This document shows positions 22,501-26,634 of a stretch of 26,634 nucleotides of DNA, one piece after another. The translations under genes were made by a program, and so were the position numbers. Position 1 is the first letter of the stretch; every line of letters starts with the position of its first letter. Below the pieces are notes generated by a model that saw nothing but the letters and a program-made list of their open reading frames with translations, did not search any database and was not told the DNA's origin. Where the stretch lies: positions 196 to 26,829 of the forward strand of contig UZAN01044800.1 of assembly GCA_900618425.1 (NCBI GenBank), read 5' to 3'. Origin of the DNA: Echinostoma caproni (taxonomy: Eukaryota; Platyhelminthes; Trematoda; Plagiorchiida; Echinostomatidae).

Positions 22501-23312
22501 CAGAATGGCTTCAGTCTCGCTTACTGAAAGATTGATTACTTTTATCATAACCTCAAAGTTTCGATATACTGCGTGATACTCGTTGGCGTTCGCCAATTTA
22601 CTCCTCCAACTTCTAACTTTCTTCGCATTACCACAAGAATGGAACAGCTGTTCCAACTTTCCCATAGACCAGCTAAGAGCTGAGTAGTTAAGGTTTTCCG
22701 AACCAGTCGATATTCGGCTCATCAAATATTTGACCGTATAATTTGGTCACGAAACTGTCTACGGACCCCAAAGCATATTGCGTGTCGAGGGAAGTTGATA
22801 ACTCTGGCTTATCACAGACGCATTTTATGACCGTGGCGCTGAAACGCACACTCAGGTTCAAAACAGTGGCAAACAATGAACGATAGACATAAAATTGGAA
22901 TTCAAAAATCGATCCACTCTTCCTCTAAGGCAGGTTTATTCAGTTTTGTATTCCCGAGAGACCAAAGACTGAAAATATGGACGATCTTGGTAATCTTTCC
23001 ACATGAAAATGAGAGATTTCGAATATTCTCCGTTGGTTTTTCTCCTCCCACCCCCTAGGGATTACAAATGTTGTGTATCTCATTGTACGTACCACACCTC
23101 ATCCGTGCTCATTCATATATAAATGTGTTTACAATGGATTGAGATTGTGTTTATCTATGATCTACAAGCTCATCCCTATTAGTCTTTTTTCCACTCAGGT
23201 CTTACCGGCTTACTTTTGGGCTCGAATTTGCGTATCTAGCTATCTGTTTCTCTCCGGTTTTGGCCATTTCACTTTCTTTTGGAATCAAATGGCGACAAAA
23301 TCAAGCATTACG
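5392..23312 (+). CDS. CASD1: CASD1-like CAS1-domain O-acetyltransferase, 5' part of gene
   Basis: Exons were joined by hand: 5392-5485, 5524-5614, 5649-5808, 7103-7142, 7359-7463, 9548-9580, 10092-10160, 10565-10658, 12461-12546, 15571-15620, 16370-16494, 16747-16897, then 18355-18514, 19632-19740, 21058-21147, 23199-23312. Known members are Golgi enzymes that move acetyl groups to sialic acid: a signal anchor, a luminal SGNH domain and a multi-pass acyltransferase domain. Here a signal anchor spans residues 12-28. Residues 32-300 align with the luminal domain (D-F-C, W-R-P-Q-E-C-M-T-H-R-Y, G-P-V-S-D-N-L-S, a C-C pair at 295-296). A membrane segment lies at 309-327, followed by the membrane-domain motifs YLCDRTRIF, REWKGLMQ, IYHFSGAF and SGFGHFTFFWN. 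The catalytic serine and histidine positions look substituted (G81, C255). Sequons at N137, N175, N203 and N259 suit a luminal domain. The linker 16898-18354 and all exons after 23312 are unresolved. Confidence 0.87.
5486..5523 (+). other. 38-base GC-AG intron
   Basis: The donor AAG|GCAAGT is the known strong consensus for GC-AG introns. The acceptor is CTTTCTCTAG. Using the GTGCGT at 5490 instead would make a 34-base intron but throws exon 1 into a frame with a TGA. Confidence 0.65.
5524..5614 (+). CDS. CASD1: CASD1-like exon 2: start of the luminal domain
   Basis: Phase 1 to phase 2, 29 full codons. The residues F-C-R-A-L-F-N-N-G-Q-F, then W-R-P-Q-E-C-M-T-H-R-Y, align with the conserved C-x-x-x-L-x-x-G-x-F and W-x-P-x-x-C-M-x-H-x-Y motifs at the front of CASD1 and related SGNH (PC-esterase) domains. 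The donor is AA|GTAAAC. Confidence 0.85.
5615..5648 (+). other. 34-base intron
   Basis: It runs GTAAAC...TTTTCAG. Introns this short near the 5' end of a gene, with kilobase introns later, are characteristic of trematode genes. The phase is exact: AA|A makes a lysine. Confidence 0.8.
5649..5808 (+). CDS. CASD1: CASD1-like exon 3: SGNH block I with altered nucleophile motif
   Basis: Phase 2 to phase 0, 53 codons, donor CTG|GTAAGC. E-R-C-V-K-D aligns with the N-C-L-V-D of CASD1, and V-T-Y-I-S-D-G-L-L-P-H-L-F aligns without gaps with the block that reads I-A-F-I-G-D-S-R-I-R-Q-L-F there. The family's catalytic Ser position is Gly81 here (5704-5706), and the preceding Gly is Ser79 (5698-5700). 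The Arg residues after the Ser are also lost. Confidence 0.85.
5809..7102 (+). other. Intron 3 of the CASD1-like gene
   Basis: No repeat family or internal exon is recognised. An exon-like piece after the acceptor at 6513 does not fit the phase-0 junction needed here, so I left it out. Confidence 0.55.
7103..7142 (+). CDS. CASD1: CASD1-like exon 4, 40 bases
   Basis: A short exon with a strong acceptor (TTTACTTGTTTTGCAG) and donor (A|GTAAGT). It is read in phase 0 as ITEKLTLDLNLYP, aligning with the V-K-V-D-F-L-W-H-P strand of CASD1. It ends in phase 1. Confidence 0.8.
7359..7463 (+). CDS. CASD1: CASD1-like exon 5: SGNH block II
   Basis: Phase 1 to phase 1, 34 full codons. The stretch T-Q-I-V-V-G-S-P-K-S-I-F aligns with the conserved H-V-I-V-A-G-A-A-T-W-S-I block, whose Gly is retained. 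A sequon N-N-T lies at N137. Acceptor TTATCATAG, donor CCTG|GTAACG. Confidence 0.82.
7631..7706. repeat. Nested stem-loop
   Basis: CCTATGCGAGT at 7631-7641 and its exact reverse complement ACTCGCATAGG at 7696-7706 enclose a second short hairpin (AACACA against TGTGTT). Together they could fold into a 76-base structure. Confidence 0.75.
8572..8950 (-). pseudogene. Penelope-like element, GIY-YIG domain and C-terminus
   Basis: On the minus strand, 8950-8750 encodes the GIY-YIG endonuclease pattern: S-F-T-C-S-C-G-T-A-H-I-G-L-T-V-R-R-L-S-Q-R, then I-R-E-H-H-P-A-W-L. The YIG tyrosine is His here. After a frame change, 8733-8572 encodes F-H-P-L-Y-K-V-H-G, M-L-A-T-A-E and C-V-Q-K-Q-F-V-Q-A-L-K-F-P before a TAG. 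I recognise this as the usual C-terminal end of Penelope-like retroelements with a GIY-YIG domain. The reverse transcriptase is not seen upstream, so the copy is 5'-truncated, and it is frameshifted. It sits antisense in intron 5. Confidence 0.85.
9548..9580 (+). CDS. CASD1: CASD1-like exon 6, 33 bases (3' end uncertain)
   Basis: Phase 1 to phase 1. It encodes RSCQYGIDLI; joining to exon 7 makes an N-K-T sequon, where CASD1 has an N-I-T after Q-Y-K. The donor A|GTGACG is weak. The frame remains open to the TAA at 9770, and donors at 9631 and 9739 keep the same phase, so a longer exon is possible. The short form gives a spacing closest to the vertebrate protein. Confidence 0.5.
10092..10160 (+). 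CDS. CASD1: CASD1-like exon 7
   Basis: Phase 1 to phase 1, with a strong acceptor (TTTGTTTACTTTGCGTCAG) and donor (CTG|GTGAGT). L-S-V-I-F-L-W-T-P-A-G leads into P-V of exon 8 and aligns with the S-D-V-Y-W-V-L-Q-D-P-V strand of the SGNH domain. The frame is open 5' of the acceptor too, but that part has no CASD1 likeness. Confidence 0.8.
10161..10564 (+). other. Intron 7 with TA microsatellite
   Basis: Apart from the dinucleotide tract at 10467-10498, nothing is recognised. Confidence 0.6.
10467..10498. repeat. TA dinucleotide microsatellite, 16 units
   Basis: Uninterrupted TA repeats, read directly. Likely length-polymorphic. Confidence 0.95.
10565..10658 (+). CDS. CASD1: CASD1-like exon 8
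   Basis: Phase 1 to phase 2, 30 codons, with acceptor TTCTTTCCCATTCGCAG and donor CT|GTGAGT. P-V-S-D-N-L-S-V-E-N aligns with the P-V-Y-E-D-L-L-S-E-N block of CASD1, and a T-K-L-K-Y segment follows where CASD1 has E-K-I-D-A-Y-N. N203 is a sequon (N-L-S). Confidence 0.82.
10659..12460 (+). other. Intron 8 of the CASD1-like gene
   Basis: No recognised element. It contains an 86-codon open frame (11233-11493, +) that matches nothing I know, and an 8-bp tandem repeat at 11946-11969. A pair of splice sites at 10820/10859 would encode V-D-G-V-R-V, but its phase does not match exon 8. Confidence 0.5.
11946..11969. repeat. GCCAGGAC tandem repeat, 3 units
   Basis: Three perfect copies of an 8-bp unit in an intron. 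Confidence 0.9.
12461..12546 (+). CDS. CASD1: CASD1-like exon 9: region of the Asp-His motif
   Basis: Phase 2 to phase 1, 28 codons, acceptor TATTGTTTTCAG, donor C|GTGAGT. L-F-I-V-S-A-V aligns with M-F-S-V-S-K-L of CASD1, and L-D-D-N-L-C-A-V with L-D-G-L-H-L-P. The Asp is kept (D251), the Gly-Leu pair is altered, and the catalytic His position holds Cys255 (12537-12539). No His is encoded in this exon. Confidence 0.72.
13425..13443. repeat. GT-rich microsatellite
   Basis: (GT)n with one A interruption. Confidence 0.85.
13860..15035 (-). mobile_element. RTE-type LINE fragment, RT to C-terminus, dead
   Basis: Read on the minus strand, a reverse transcriptase begins near I-F-T-L-C-Q-I-L-E-H-R and reaches motif A, F-L-D-L-K-A-A-F-D-S-V-D-R (about 14920-14965). 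After frameshifts comes Y-A-D-D (14667-14678), then G-M-R-F-T-P-S-K-C, CYLGSYISPGG and V-L-L-Y-G-A-E-T-W-P (14217-14615), and finally L-R-W-L-G-H-V-L-R-M and a C-terminal tail to the stop at 13860. In-frame stops include the TGA read from 14219-14217 and a TAA within the stretch just after YADD. The 5' end, including the endonuclease, is missing, as usual for LINE copies. The pattern fits the RTE clade (SR2-like elements are known in schistosomes); the clade call is from memory of motif style. Confidence 0.9.
15080..15136. repeat. AAT-rich microsatellite
   Basis: Imperfect AAT and AAAT units, next to the truncated 5' end of the RTE fragment. It may mark the insertion site or an older element tail. 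Confidence 0.9.
15571..15620 (+). CDS. CASD1: CASD1-like exon 10, 50 bases
   Basis: Phase 1 to phase 0, acceptor TTTTTTGTTGCAG, donor GAG|GTAAGA. It encodes NRSAISENSLRIISFE; the other two frames either stop or give a wrong phase at the next exon. It corresponds to the P-E-S-S-R region after the D-G-L-H motif of CASD1 and is slightly longer. N259 is a sequon. Confidence 0.78.
15621..16369 (+). other. Intron 10
   Basis: Nothing recognised. Confidence 0.6.
16370..16494 (+). CDS. CASD1: CASD1-like exon 11: end of luminal domain
   Basis: Phase 0 to phase 2, 41 codons, acceptor CCTCTTTTTATTGATAG, donor TG|GTAAGT. I-A-Q-L-F-W-N-S-H-C-N-D aligns with A-M-I-L-M-N-V-Y-C-N of CASD1, and S-S-C-C-R-D-L-D-P-L-T-E-I-Q-R-R-C-F with G-S-C-C-Q-P-R-P-P-V-T-L-I-Q-K-L. 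The cysteine pattern is kept exactly. The first half of a membrane segment follows. Confidence 0.9.
16747..16897 (+). CDS. CASD1: CASD1-like exon 12: second membrane segment and basic linker
   Basis: The phase 2 to phase 0 reading continues the membrane segment (I-C-F-K-L-V-S-C-F-L-L-I-W), followed by a basic stretch R-S-T-R-K-D-R-R on the cytosolic side, as in CASD1. The acceptor GCTTCTTGCTATTTTAAG gives an exact phase join. The 3' end is uncertain: the donor ATG|GTGTAA is weak, and in-phase-1 donors at 16802 or within the exon (TTTA|GTAATC) could join to 18355. Confidence 0.7.
17521..17625 (+). CDS. Candidate optional exon of the CASD1-like gene
   Basis: Bounded by an acceptor (TTTGTGCGCTGATAG) and a weaker donor (AAG|GTATTT), open in phase 0 at both ends, 35 codons. 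Its reading VDSLKEVITFGFSF resembles the V-S-L-K-E-V-Y-R-F-F-S-L stretch of the exon at 18355, so it may be a duplicated or alternative exon, or a chance open frame. Confidence 0.3.
17773..17890 (+). mobile_element. tRNA-like SINE with hammerhead-like core
   Basis: GGGTGGCCGAG occurs twice in tandem (17773-17783, 17784-17794), and TGGCCGAGTGAG fits a Pol III A box of Leu/Ser tRNA type. About 45 bases on, TGATGAG-ACCC-(10 bases)-CGAAAC (17837-17862) follows the conserved core order of a hammerhead ribozyme. Schistosome SMalpha SINEs are known to carry such a ribozyme next to a Pol III promoter. Here the base before TGATGAG is G where the ribozyme needs C, and stem II pairs poorly, so it is probably inactive. 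Element ends are approximate. Confidence 0.5.
18071..18164 (+). CDS. Candidate acidic exon in the linker
   Basis: Open in phase 0 from AAACAG|CTATC to the good donor ATTT|GTAAGA. It codes for an acidic run E-E-D-A-D-K-D-E-D-D-N-E-K followed by LHAAARMQLNI, plausible for a cytosolic linker. However, joining its last T to the acceptor at 18354 (AA ATG) would create UAA. An N at 18090 lies inside. Either it joins elsewhere, or it is not an exon. Confidence 0.3.
18355..18514 (+). CDS. CASD1: CASD1-like exon: membrane domain, YLCDR motif
   Basis: Open for 52 codons up to a strong donor CG|GTAAGT. S-L-K-E-V-Y-R-F-F-S-L-L-S-R-F-G-M-I-L-I-Y-I-Y-L-C-D-R aligns clearly with the S-L-E-I-L-L-Q-S-F...Y-F-Y-M-C-D-R segment of CASD1. 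The acceptor with the best pyrimidine tract is 18354 (phase 1); an acceptor at 18392 would give phase 0 and lose 13 residues. Confidence 0.85.
18515..19631 (+). other. Intron before the WKTMIL exon
   Basis: No recognised element. A 165-codon antisense open frame (19166-19663) overlaps it and the next exon; it has no recognisable motif. Confidence 0.5.
19632..19740 (+). CDS. CASD1: CASD1-like exon: membrane segment
   Basis: Phase 2 to phase 0. CG|A makes the R of YLCDR, then T-R-I-F-S-N-R-N-K aligns with A-N-L-F-M-K-E-N-K, and a hydrophobic segment M-I-L-S-L-V-I-F-L-V-A-G-L-F follows. Donor GAG|GTAAGT. Taken alone, the Met at 19677 could pass for the start of a secreted protein; the frame continuity on both sides argues against that. 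Confidence 0.87.
19741..21057 (+). other. Intron of the CASD1-like gene
   Basis: Contains the antisense signal-peptide-like frame at 19845-20138. Nothing else is recognised. Confidence 0.5.
19845..20138 (-). CDS. Possible small secreted protein, nested antisense
   Basis: 97 codons from ATG to stop. The first 21 residues look like a signal peptide (MYSILILMWLFACYCWCTLGA), followed by a charged middle (EKEKKNRDE) and a proline-rich stretch (WNLLDFPPVPLK). I see no poly(A) signal soon after the stop and do not recognise the protein. It lies wholly inside an intron of the gene on the other strand. It could equally be chance. Confidence 0.28.
   Translation of the reverse strand: MYSILILMWLFACYCWCTLGASKLALNSKIHGSGSEKEKKNRDEAAVEILTKLFTKPWNLLDFPPVPLKIKTCNEPLSRKGFSEIDYSFGGSTVQET
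21058..21147 (+). CDS. CASD1: CASD1-like exon: R-E-W-K-G motif
   Basis: Phase 0 to phase 0, 30 codons, acceptor CGTACTCCTTTTTAG, donor CAC|GTAAGT. R-E-W-K-G-L-M-Q-I-Y-I-L-I-Y-H-F-S-G-A aligns almost residue for residue with E-W-K-G-W-M-Q-L-V-I-L-I-Y-H-x-S-G-A, a hallmark of the CAS1 acyltransferase domain that includes its conserved His. This exon gave the family identification. Confidence 0.95.
21148..23198 (+). other. Intron of the CASD1-like gene
   Basis: Contains antisense coding-like islands (21644-21949 and, better, 22453-22876). No known element is recognised. Confidence 0.5.
22453..22876 (-). pseudogene. Antisense coding-like remnant, unidentified
   Basis: Two open frames on the minus strand (22876-22688, then 22725-22453) overlap and follow each other with one frame change. 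Both have even, non-AT-biased codon use. The first reads V-C-D-K-P-E-L-S-T-S-L-D and K-L-Y-G-Q-I-F-D-E-P-N, the second W-S-M-G-K-L-E-Q-L-F-H-S-C and SVSETEAILTRLW. The joined product would be helical, about 145 residues. I do not recognise it. It may be a frameshifted retrocopy or element-derived frame, or two exons with a short intron. Confidence 0.35.
23199..23312 (+). CDS. CASD1: CASD1-like exon: last one found in the window
   Basis: Phase 0 to phase 0, 38 codons, acceptor TCTTTTTTCCACTCAG, donor ACG|GTGAGT. V-L-P-A-Y-F-W-A-R-I-C-V-S-S-Y-L-F-L-S-G and F-G-H-F-T-F-F-W-N-Q align with the L-P-V-Y-M-H-I-R-V-L-V...G-Y-G-H-F-S-Y-F-W stretch of CASD1. Seven or more membrane segments of the family are still missing after it. 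Confidence 0.94.
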
Positions 23313-23501
23313 GTGAGTTTGTGGTTTGTATTCATCACAGATATCTTCTAAATAATTGCCGAGAATCAATGCATCAAGGAAGGTCCCGAAAACCAGTTAA
23401 CTCATGGCCGGTTGCTGGGACGGTTGAGACCCAAAATACACACACTTTTGTTTGGTCGGAAGATCGATGTAACAAAAAACAAGCAAAATGAAACGCAAAA
23501 A

Positions 23502-23525
23502 GTATGTATGTGTATGTGTGTGTGT
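23502..23525. repeat. GT-rich microsatellite
   Basis: TATG and TG units in series. Confidence 0.85.
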
Positions 23526-24182
23526 CAGTGACCCCACAGAATTACGGATAGCTATAAATGCGGTGCCGCATTTCTGTTGAAGCCGAGACTCAGCACACAA
23601 AAAGAAAGTGAGTAACTTGCATTCGGTGGAGTTCTGCTTTGAGTGACTGTTCGGTAAAACCTAGTGTCAACGTGAATTGCAAAGCGCAGAAAACGATGTG
23701 AAACATAAACCATGTTAGAGCGGAAATCTACCTTAAACTCAGAACCCAGAAGAGCTCAAGAAGAACATCAAAAAAGCATGATCAGGAGTCCTTTAGAATA
23801 TTTCAGTGTAGCAAACGGGAGTGTTCACTGTTTTAAATGACCGCTGAAAGGGATGCCCATAAGTACCGAATTCGGCGTATGGTGCTGCAAGAGCCCAACA
23901 GTTTACAAACATCCGTAAAAGTATATACTTTTGTACATTCATACGTGATAGTTGGAGCACATTTCTGCTGCCATAGAAACAGAGTCCGTCGCTCAGTACC
24001 ATCAATTTTGATCAGGAAACTTGCAAAACTGAGATACGGGTATGCACCATTGATTCAGTTTGTCGAACTCCAATAGATGACCAATTAAACTGCTAGACTG
24101 CAGAAACATATTCAAGAGCTCTATTCCTCGTTTCTATGCACAAGTGTTTGAGATAAAACTGACAAGTACTGGCAAACTGAGT

Positions 24183-24338
24183 AAAATTTGGGAACTCTAT
24201 CTTTTACAAACCTGGACTCAGATGGGGAGGATTTTCTGCCGGGTTGTGGTAAGAACTTCCTTGGGAGTTATGCCTCCAGAAATCAAACACTACTGATATA
24301 CGGTATGTCCACCGACATCAACGGGGATGGTGTGATTT
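24183..24338 (+). pseudogene. Fragment with Asp-rich calcium-loop-like motifs
   Basis: The open frame reads S-F-T-N-L-D-S-D-G-E-D-F and, after 29 intervening residues, T-D-I-N-G-D-G-V-I before TGA. The pair resembles the calcium loops of FG-GAP or EF-hand proteins. One extra T before the final GAC would explain the stop. No splice sites fit well, so it is either a decayed copy or chance. Confidence 0.25.
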
Positions 24339-25855
24339 GACGTATAGTGTTGACGTACATTAAGCTGCTGTGAGTCACTGCTGATAGTCTCGGGGATTCG
24401 CGCGTCGAATTAACAAACCATAGTGCCTGGAGGTGAATCGTTGTAGATCGGTTGTTCGTGATTCGAAGAAAAGACGAAATAGCTGTAGAGCATTTAAGAG
24501 GCTTTTCATTAATAAACGGCTCTCATGGCGTTTAATCAAACTGAGTAAGATAGTTAATATATTCGTTGTCTGAAGACGAATAGTTGATTATATATGCTAT
24601 CCAAACAATGAAGGAAACGGAACTACAGTTTCCATTTTTATAACTGAATTCATTAACTGGTTTGCTTAAAAACTAAAATCGTATAATGGGGTTCCCGTAT
24701 TTTCGATCATTGTTTTTAATTAGGATCACAGTGAAGCGTAAAAATGTGATGTATTCGTACTAACCGGTTATCCAGTAGTCAAATGAGACTGCCATTGCCA
24801 AAATTAAGTAGTGAACAGAGTTCGATTCATGATAAAGGACGATGATTGGAAGTTGGACTGCACGGAATAAGCATGTAATAAGCGTGTAAATGCCACAGGG
24901 TACCTGGGTCACCGAGCTTGAAATTTGAAACCTGTTGCCCCAATCTCTCATTGAATAGGGAATAAAATGGTACACATTGAAAATGTGATACCCAAAGATT
25001 GGTAGTTATATCTCTTCTGAGTGTACAAATTTTGATTGTAAGGCGGTATCAAATACAACTAGTCTGAGAATCGGAACAACCAGCGCATAGATTTTGATCA
25101 CCGGCTCCATAATATACTTGGATTGACAAAAATAGTTTCTTGAAACAATAAATTTCTGTTCATTTGTTTTATTATTGCCTGGAAACTAGAAATTGCTGTA
25201 CCGTTTTCCTTCAGAAAACCTATTCTGGTCCGCTGATTTATTATTAGTAATATTATTATGCTTACTATTATATTTATCTATTGCAATACAAGTTGTCGTT
25301 TAATGGAGGAATAATTTCATAATGCGCCACTGCGAATAAAACTTTTCACGGAAATCATGAATTGGCTCTTACAGAGATCTTCTTTGATGAATGAACCCTG
25401 GGGATTTACAATCGTGTGGCCCTGGATGAAGCGTTACCTTGATGTAGGTTGGTAAATTTTGTTTCATTTTCTAAGCTACGTTATGAGTTGATTTTGATTA
25501 GCATTTCGAAGGATTGAACATCCAGTTTGAGTGAAGTTGCTGAGTTACTAGCGAATGCTTAAAACCAGAATTGATCGACGAATTTGCGAAGTGTGAAAAG
25601 TTATTTTTCACGTGAAGGAACTTTTGCTGAGGGTTTTATGTATATTTTGACCAAGAGTTTCCGGACGTATCAGATACCTTCTATTTGAAAATTTGACTTT
25701 ATACTTTCGATCAAACCTGGTGATCTAGGTCTTACTTACGCTTGTCCTAGTTGATGAATGTTGTAAGAAAAAGTCAATTACTCGAATTAGGACGGATAGT
25801 TTAAAAGTGGATAGGGGGTTCACTTCCTTCCGAGTGGTCAAATGATTGACTGCAT

Positions 25856-26634
25856 TCTTGACCTTACCGACTCCCATCAGTCGGCTTGGTTTGTTAAACA
25901 TTGGTTGTCAAACATCTATCATTAATGATCAAAATAGAAATACAGCGCCTAAATCGGATGTATATCGAAACTCTAATGGGAAACCAGAGCTACCGCAATA
26001 TGTGGTCCGCTTTGAAGCAGCTCTGTGGAGCACGCAATAGATCTTTTCCGGATGTTGAGGAGTTAAACCGTCAATTCGAAAATGCTACAGTACAGAACTC
26101 AACACCATCTTTATTTACATCTACTGGGGAGAGCCAATCTGTCACCCCTGTGGAAGTCCTGAATGTGCTTAAGTCCCTTAAATCTTACAAGGCACATGGC
26201 CCTGATTCGTTGTCCCCCTTCCTACTGTAAGTCCCTTAAATCTAACAAGGCACATGGCCCTGATTCGTTGTCCCCCTTCCTACTGAAAAGAGTGTGCTGA
26301 ACAACTTGCTTCACCTGTTTCTGAGTTGTTCAATTTGTGCATGTCATCGGGTAGCATCTCTGATTGTTGGAGAACTGCTCGGATAACTCCTATTCCCAAA
26401 AAGGGATCTTCCAAATATTGACCGATTGCCAGCATTATTGAAAGTTTTTGAAAGAGTCCTTCTTAACAGGCTGACACCTTTATCTGTCACTCATGACCCT
26501 ATTCAGTTTGCTTACAAACATTCGCTTTCCACTCTTGATGCTGTTGCTCACGTTGTTCATTCCGTTTCATCCTTATTGGATAAAGGGGCTGGTATCGTCC
26601 GTTTAACTTTTCTTGATTATGCAAATGCCTTCGG
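25856..26634 (+). mobile_element. CR1-type LINE, internally deleted, cut by window end
   Basis: The stretch from 25901 reads W-S-A-L-K-Q-L-C-G, E-L-N-R-Q-F, V-L-N-V-L-K-S-L-K and K-A-H-G-P-D-S-L-S-P-F-L-L, the usual linker and first reverse transcriptase motif of CR1-like LINEs. A 58-bp duplication then breaks the frame; L-F-N-L-C-M-S-S-G-S-I-S-D-C-W-R-T-A-R-I-T-P-I-P-K-K follows. After a small deletion near 26430 come L-L-K-V-F-E-R-V-L-L-N-R-L, Q-F-A-Y-K-H-S and motif A, F-L-D-Y-A-N-A-F, at the window edge. Just upstream, R-L-G-L-L-N-I-G (25872-25895) resembles the start of an endonuclease domain, suggesting that most of that domain is deleted. The frameshifts make it inactive. Confidence 0.88.
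26170..26285 (+). repeat. 58-bp tandem duplication inside the LINE
   Basis: 26170-26227 and 26228-26285 are identical except for one base (AATCTTAC against AATCTAAC). As 58 is not a multiple of three, the duplication shifts the reverse transcriptase frame. Confidence 0.95.

Larger units (their letters stand above)
23313..25855 (+). other. Probable intron; no CASD1-like exon found
   Basis: I searched for the R-L-N-F-L and R-P-Y-x-x-Y-Y-F-V-P motifs expected next and did not find them. A GT-rich microsatellite is at 23502-23525. A short frame at 24183-24338 has two D-x-D-x-D-G-type motifs. The intron is likely to run past the LINE at 25856 and out of the window. Confidence 0.45.

Noticed and set aside
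24381..24420. CTGATAGTCTCGGGG...CGAATT, considered as a second hammerhead core
   Set aside because: Lacks the CUGAUGA and GAAA elements; the similarity is superficial.

Overview
Organism and base composition. The window is AT-rich eukaryotic DNA with coding islands broken by long introns, many decayed retroelements and four single N bases (669, 2546, 17902, 18090). The retroelements look like those of flatworms (a Ty3/Gypsy pol, an RTE-type LINE, a CR1-type LINE, a Penelope-like element with a GIY-YIG domain and a tRNA-like SINE). The main gene opens with introns of 38 and 34 bases and then has introns of kilobases, a habit known from trematodes. A trematode, probably schistosome-like, is my best guess; this is inference from element types and gene architecture.

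Main content. On the + strand from 5392 to 23312 and beyond, I reconstructed by hand a multi-exon gene for a CASD1-like (CAS1-domain) O-acetyltransferase. Its luminal SGNH/PC-esterase-type domain and the start of its multi-pass acyltransferase domain are encoded here. Splice phases agree at eleven consecutive junctions (exons 1 to 12) and again across the last four exons. Only the linker after the second membrane segment (16898-18354) is unresolved. The remaining membrane exons were not found and should lie to the right of the window. The most notable point is that both catalytic motifs of the SGNH domain look eroded: the GDS nucleophile motif reads S-D-G, and the D-G-L-H motif reads L-D-D-N-L-C, without the histidine.

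Layout. 1-569: last exon of an unidentified minus-strand gene with a poly(A) signal. 986-2868: two related copies of a MITE-like DNA element with GAGTCACC subterminal repeats, plus palindromes between them. About 3030-4405: minus-strand remnant of a Gypsy element (integrase, pol end, probable LTR). 5392-23312: the CASD1-like gene. Its introns hold a Penelope-like fragment (8572-8950), a TA microsatellite (10467-10498), an RTE-type LINE fragment (13860-15035), a tRNA-like SINE with a hammerhead-like core (17773-17890) and antisense coding-like islands (19845-20138, 22453-22876). 25856-26634: 5' and RT part of a CR1-type LINE with a 58-bp tandem duplication, cut by the window end.

The flanking minus-strand gene and the CASD1-like gene show no functional link in this sequence. 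The retroelements all carry stops, frameshifts or truncations and appear dead.
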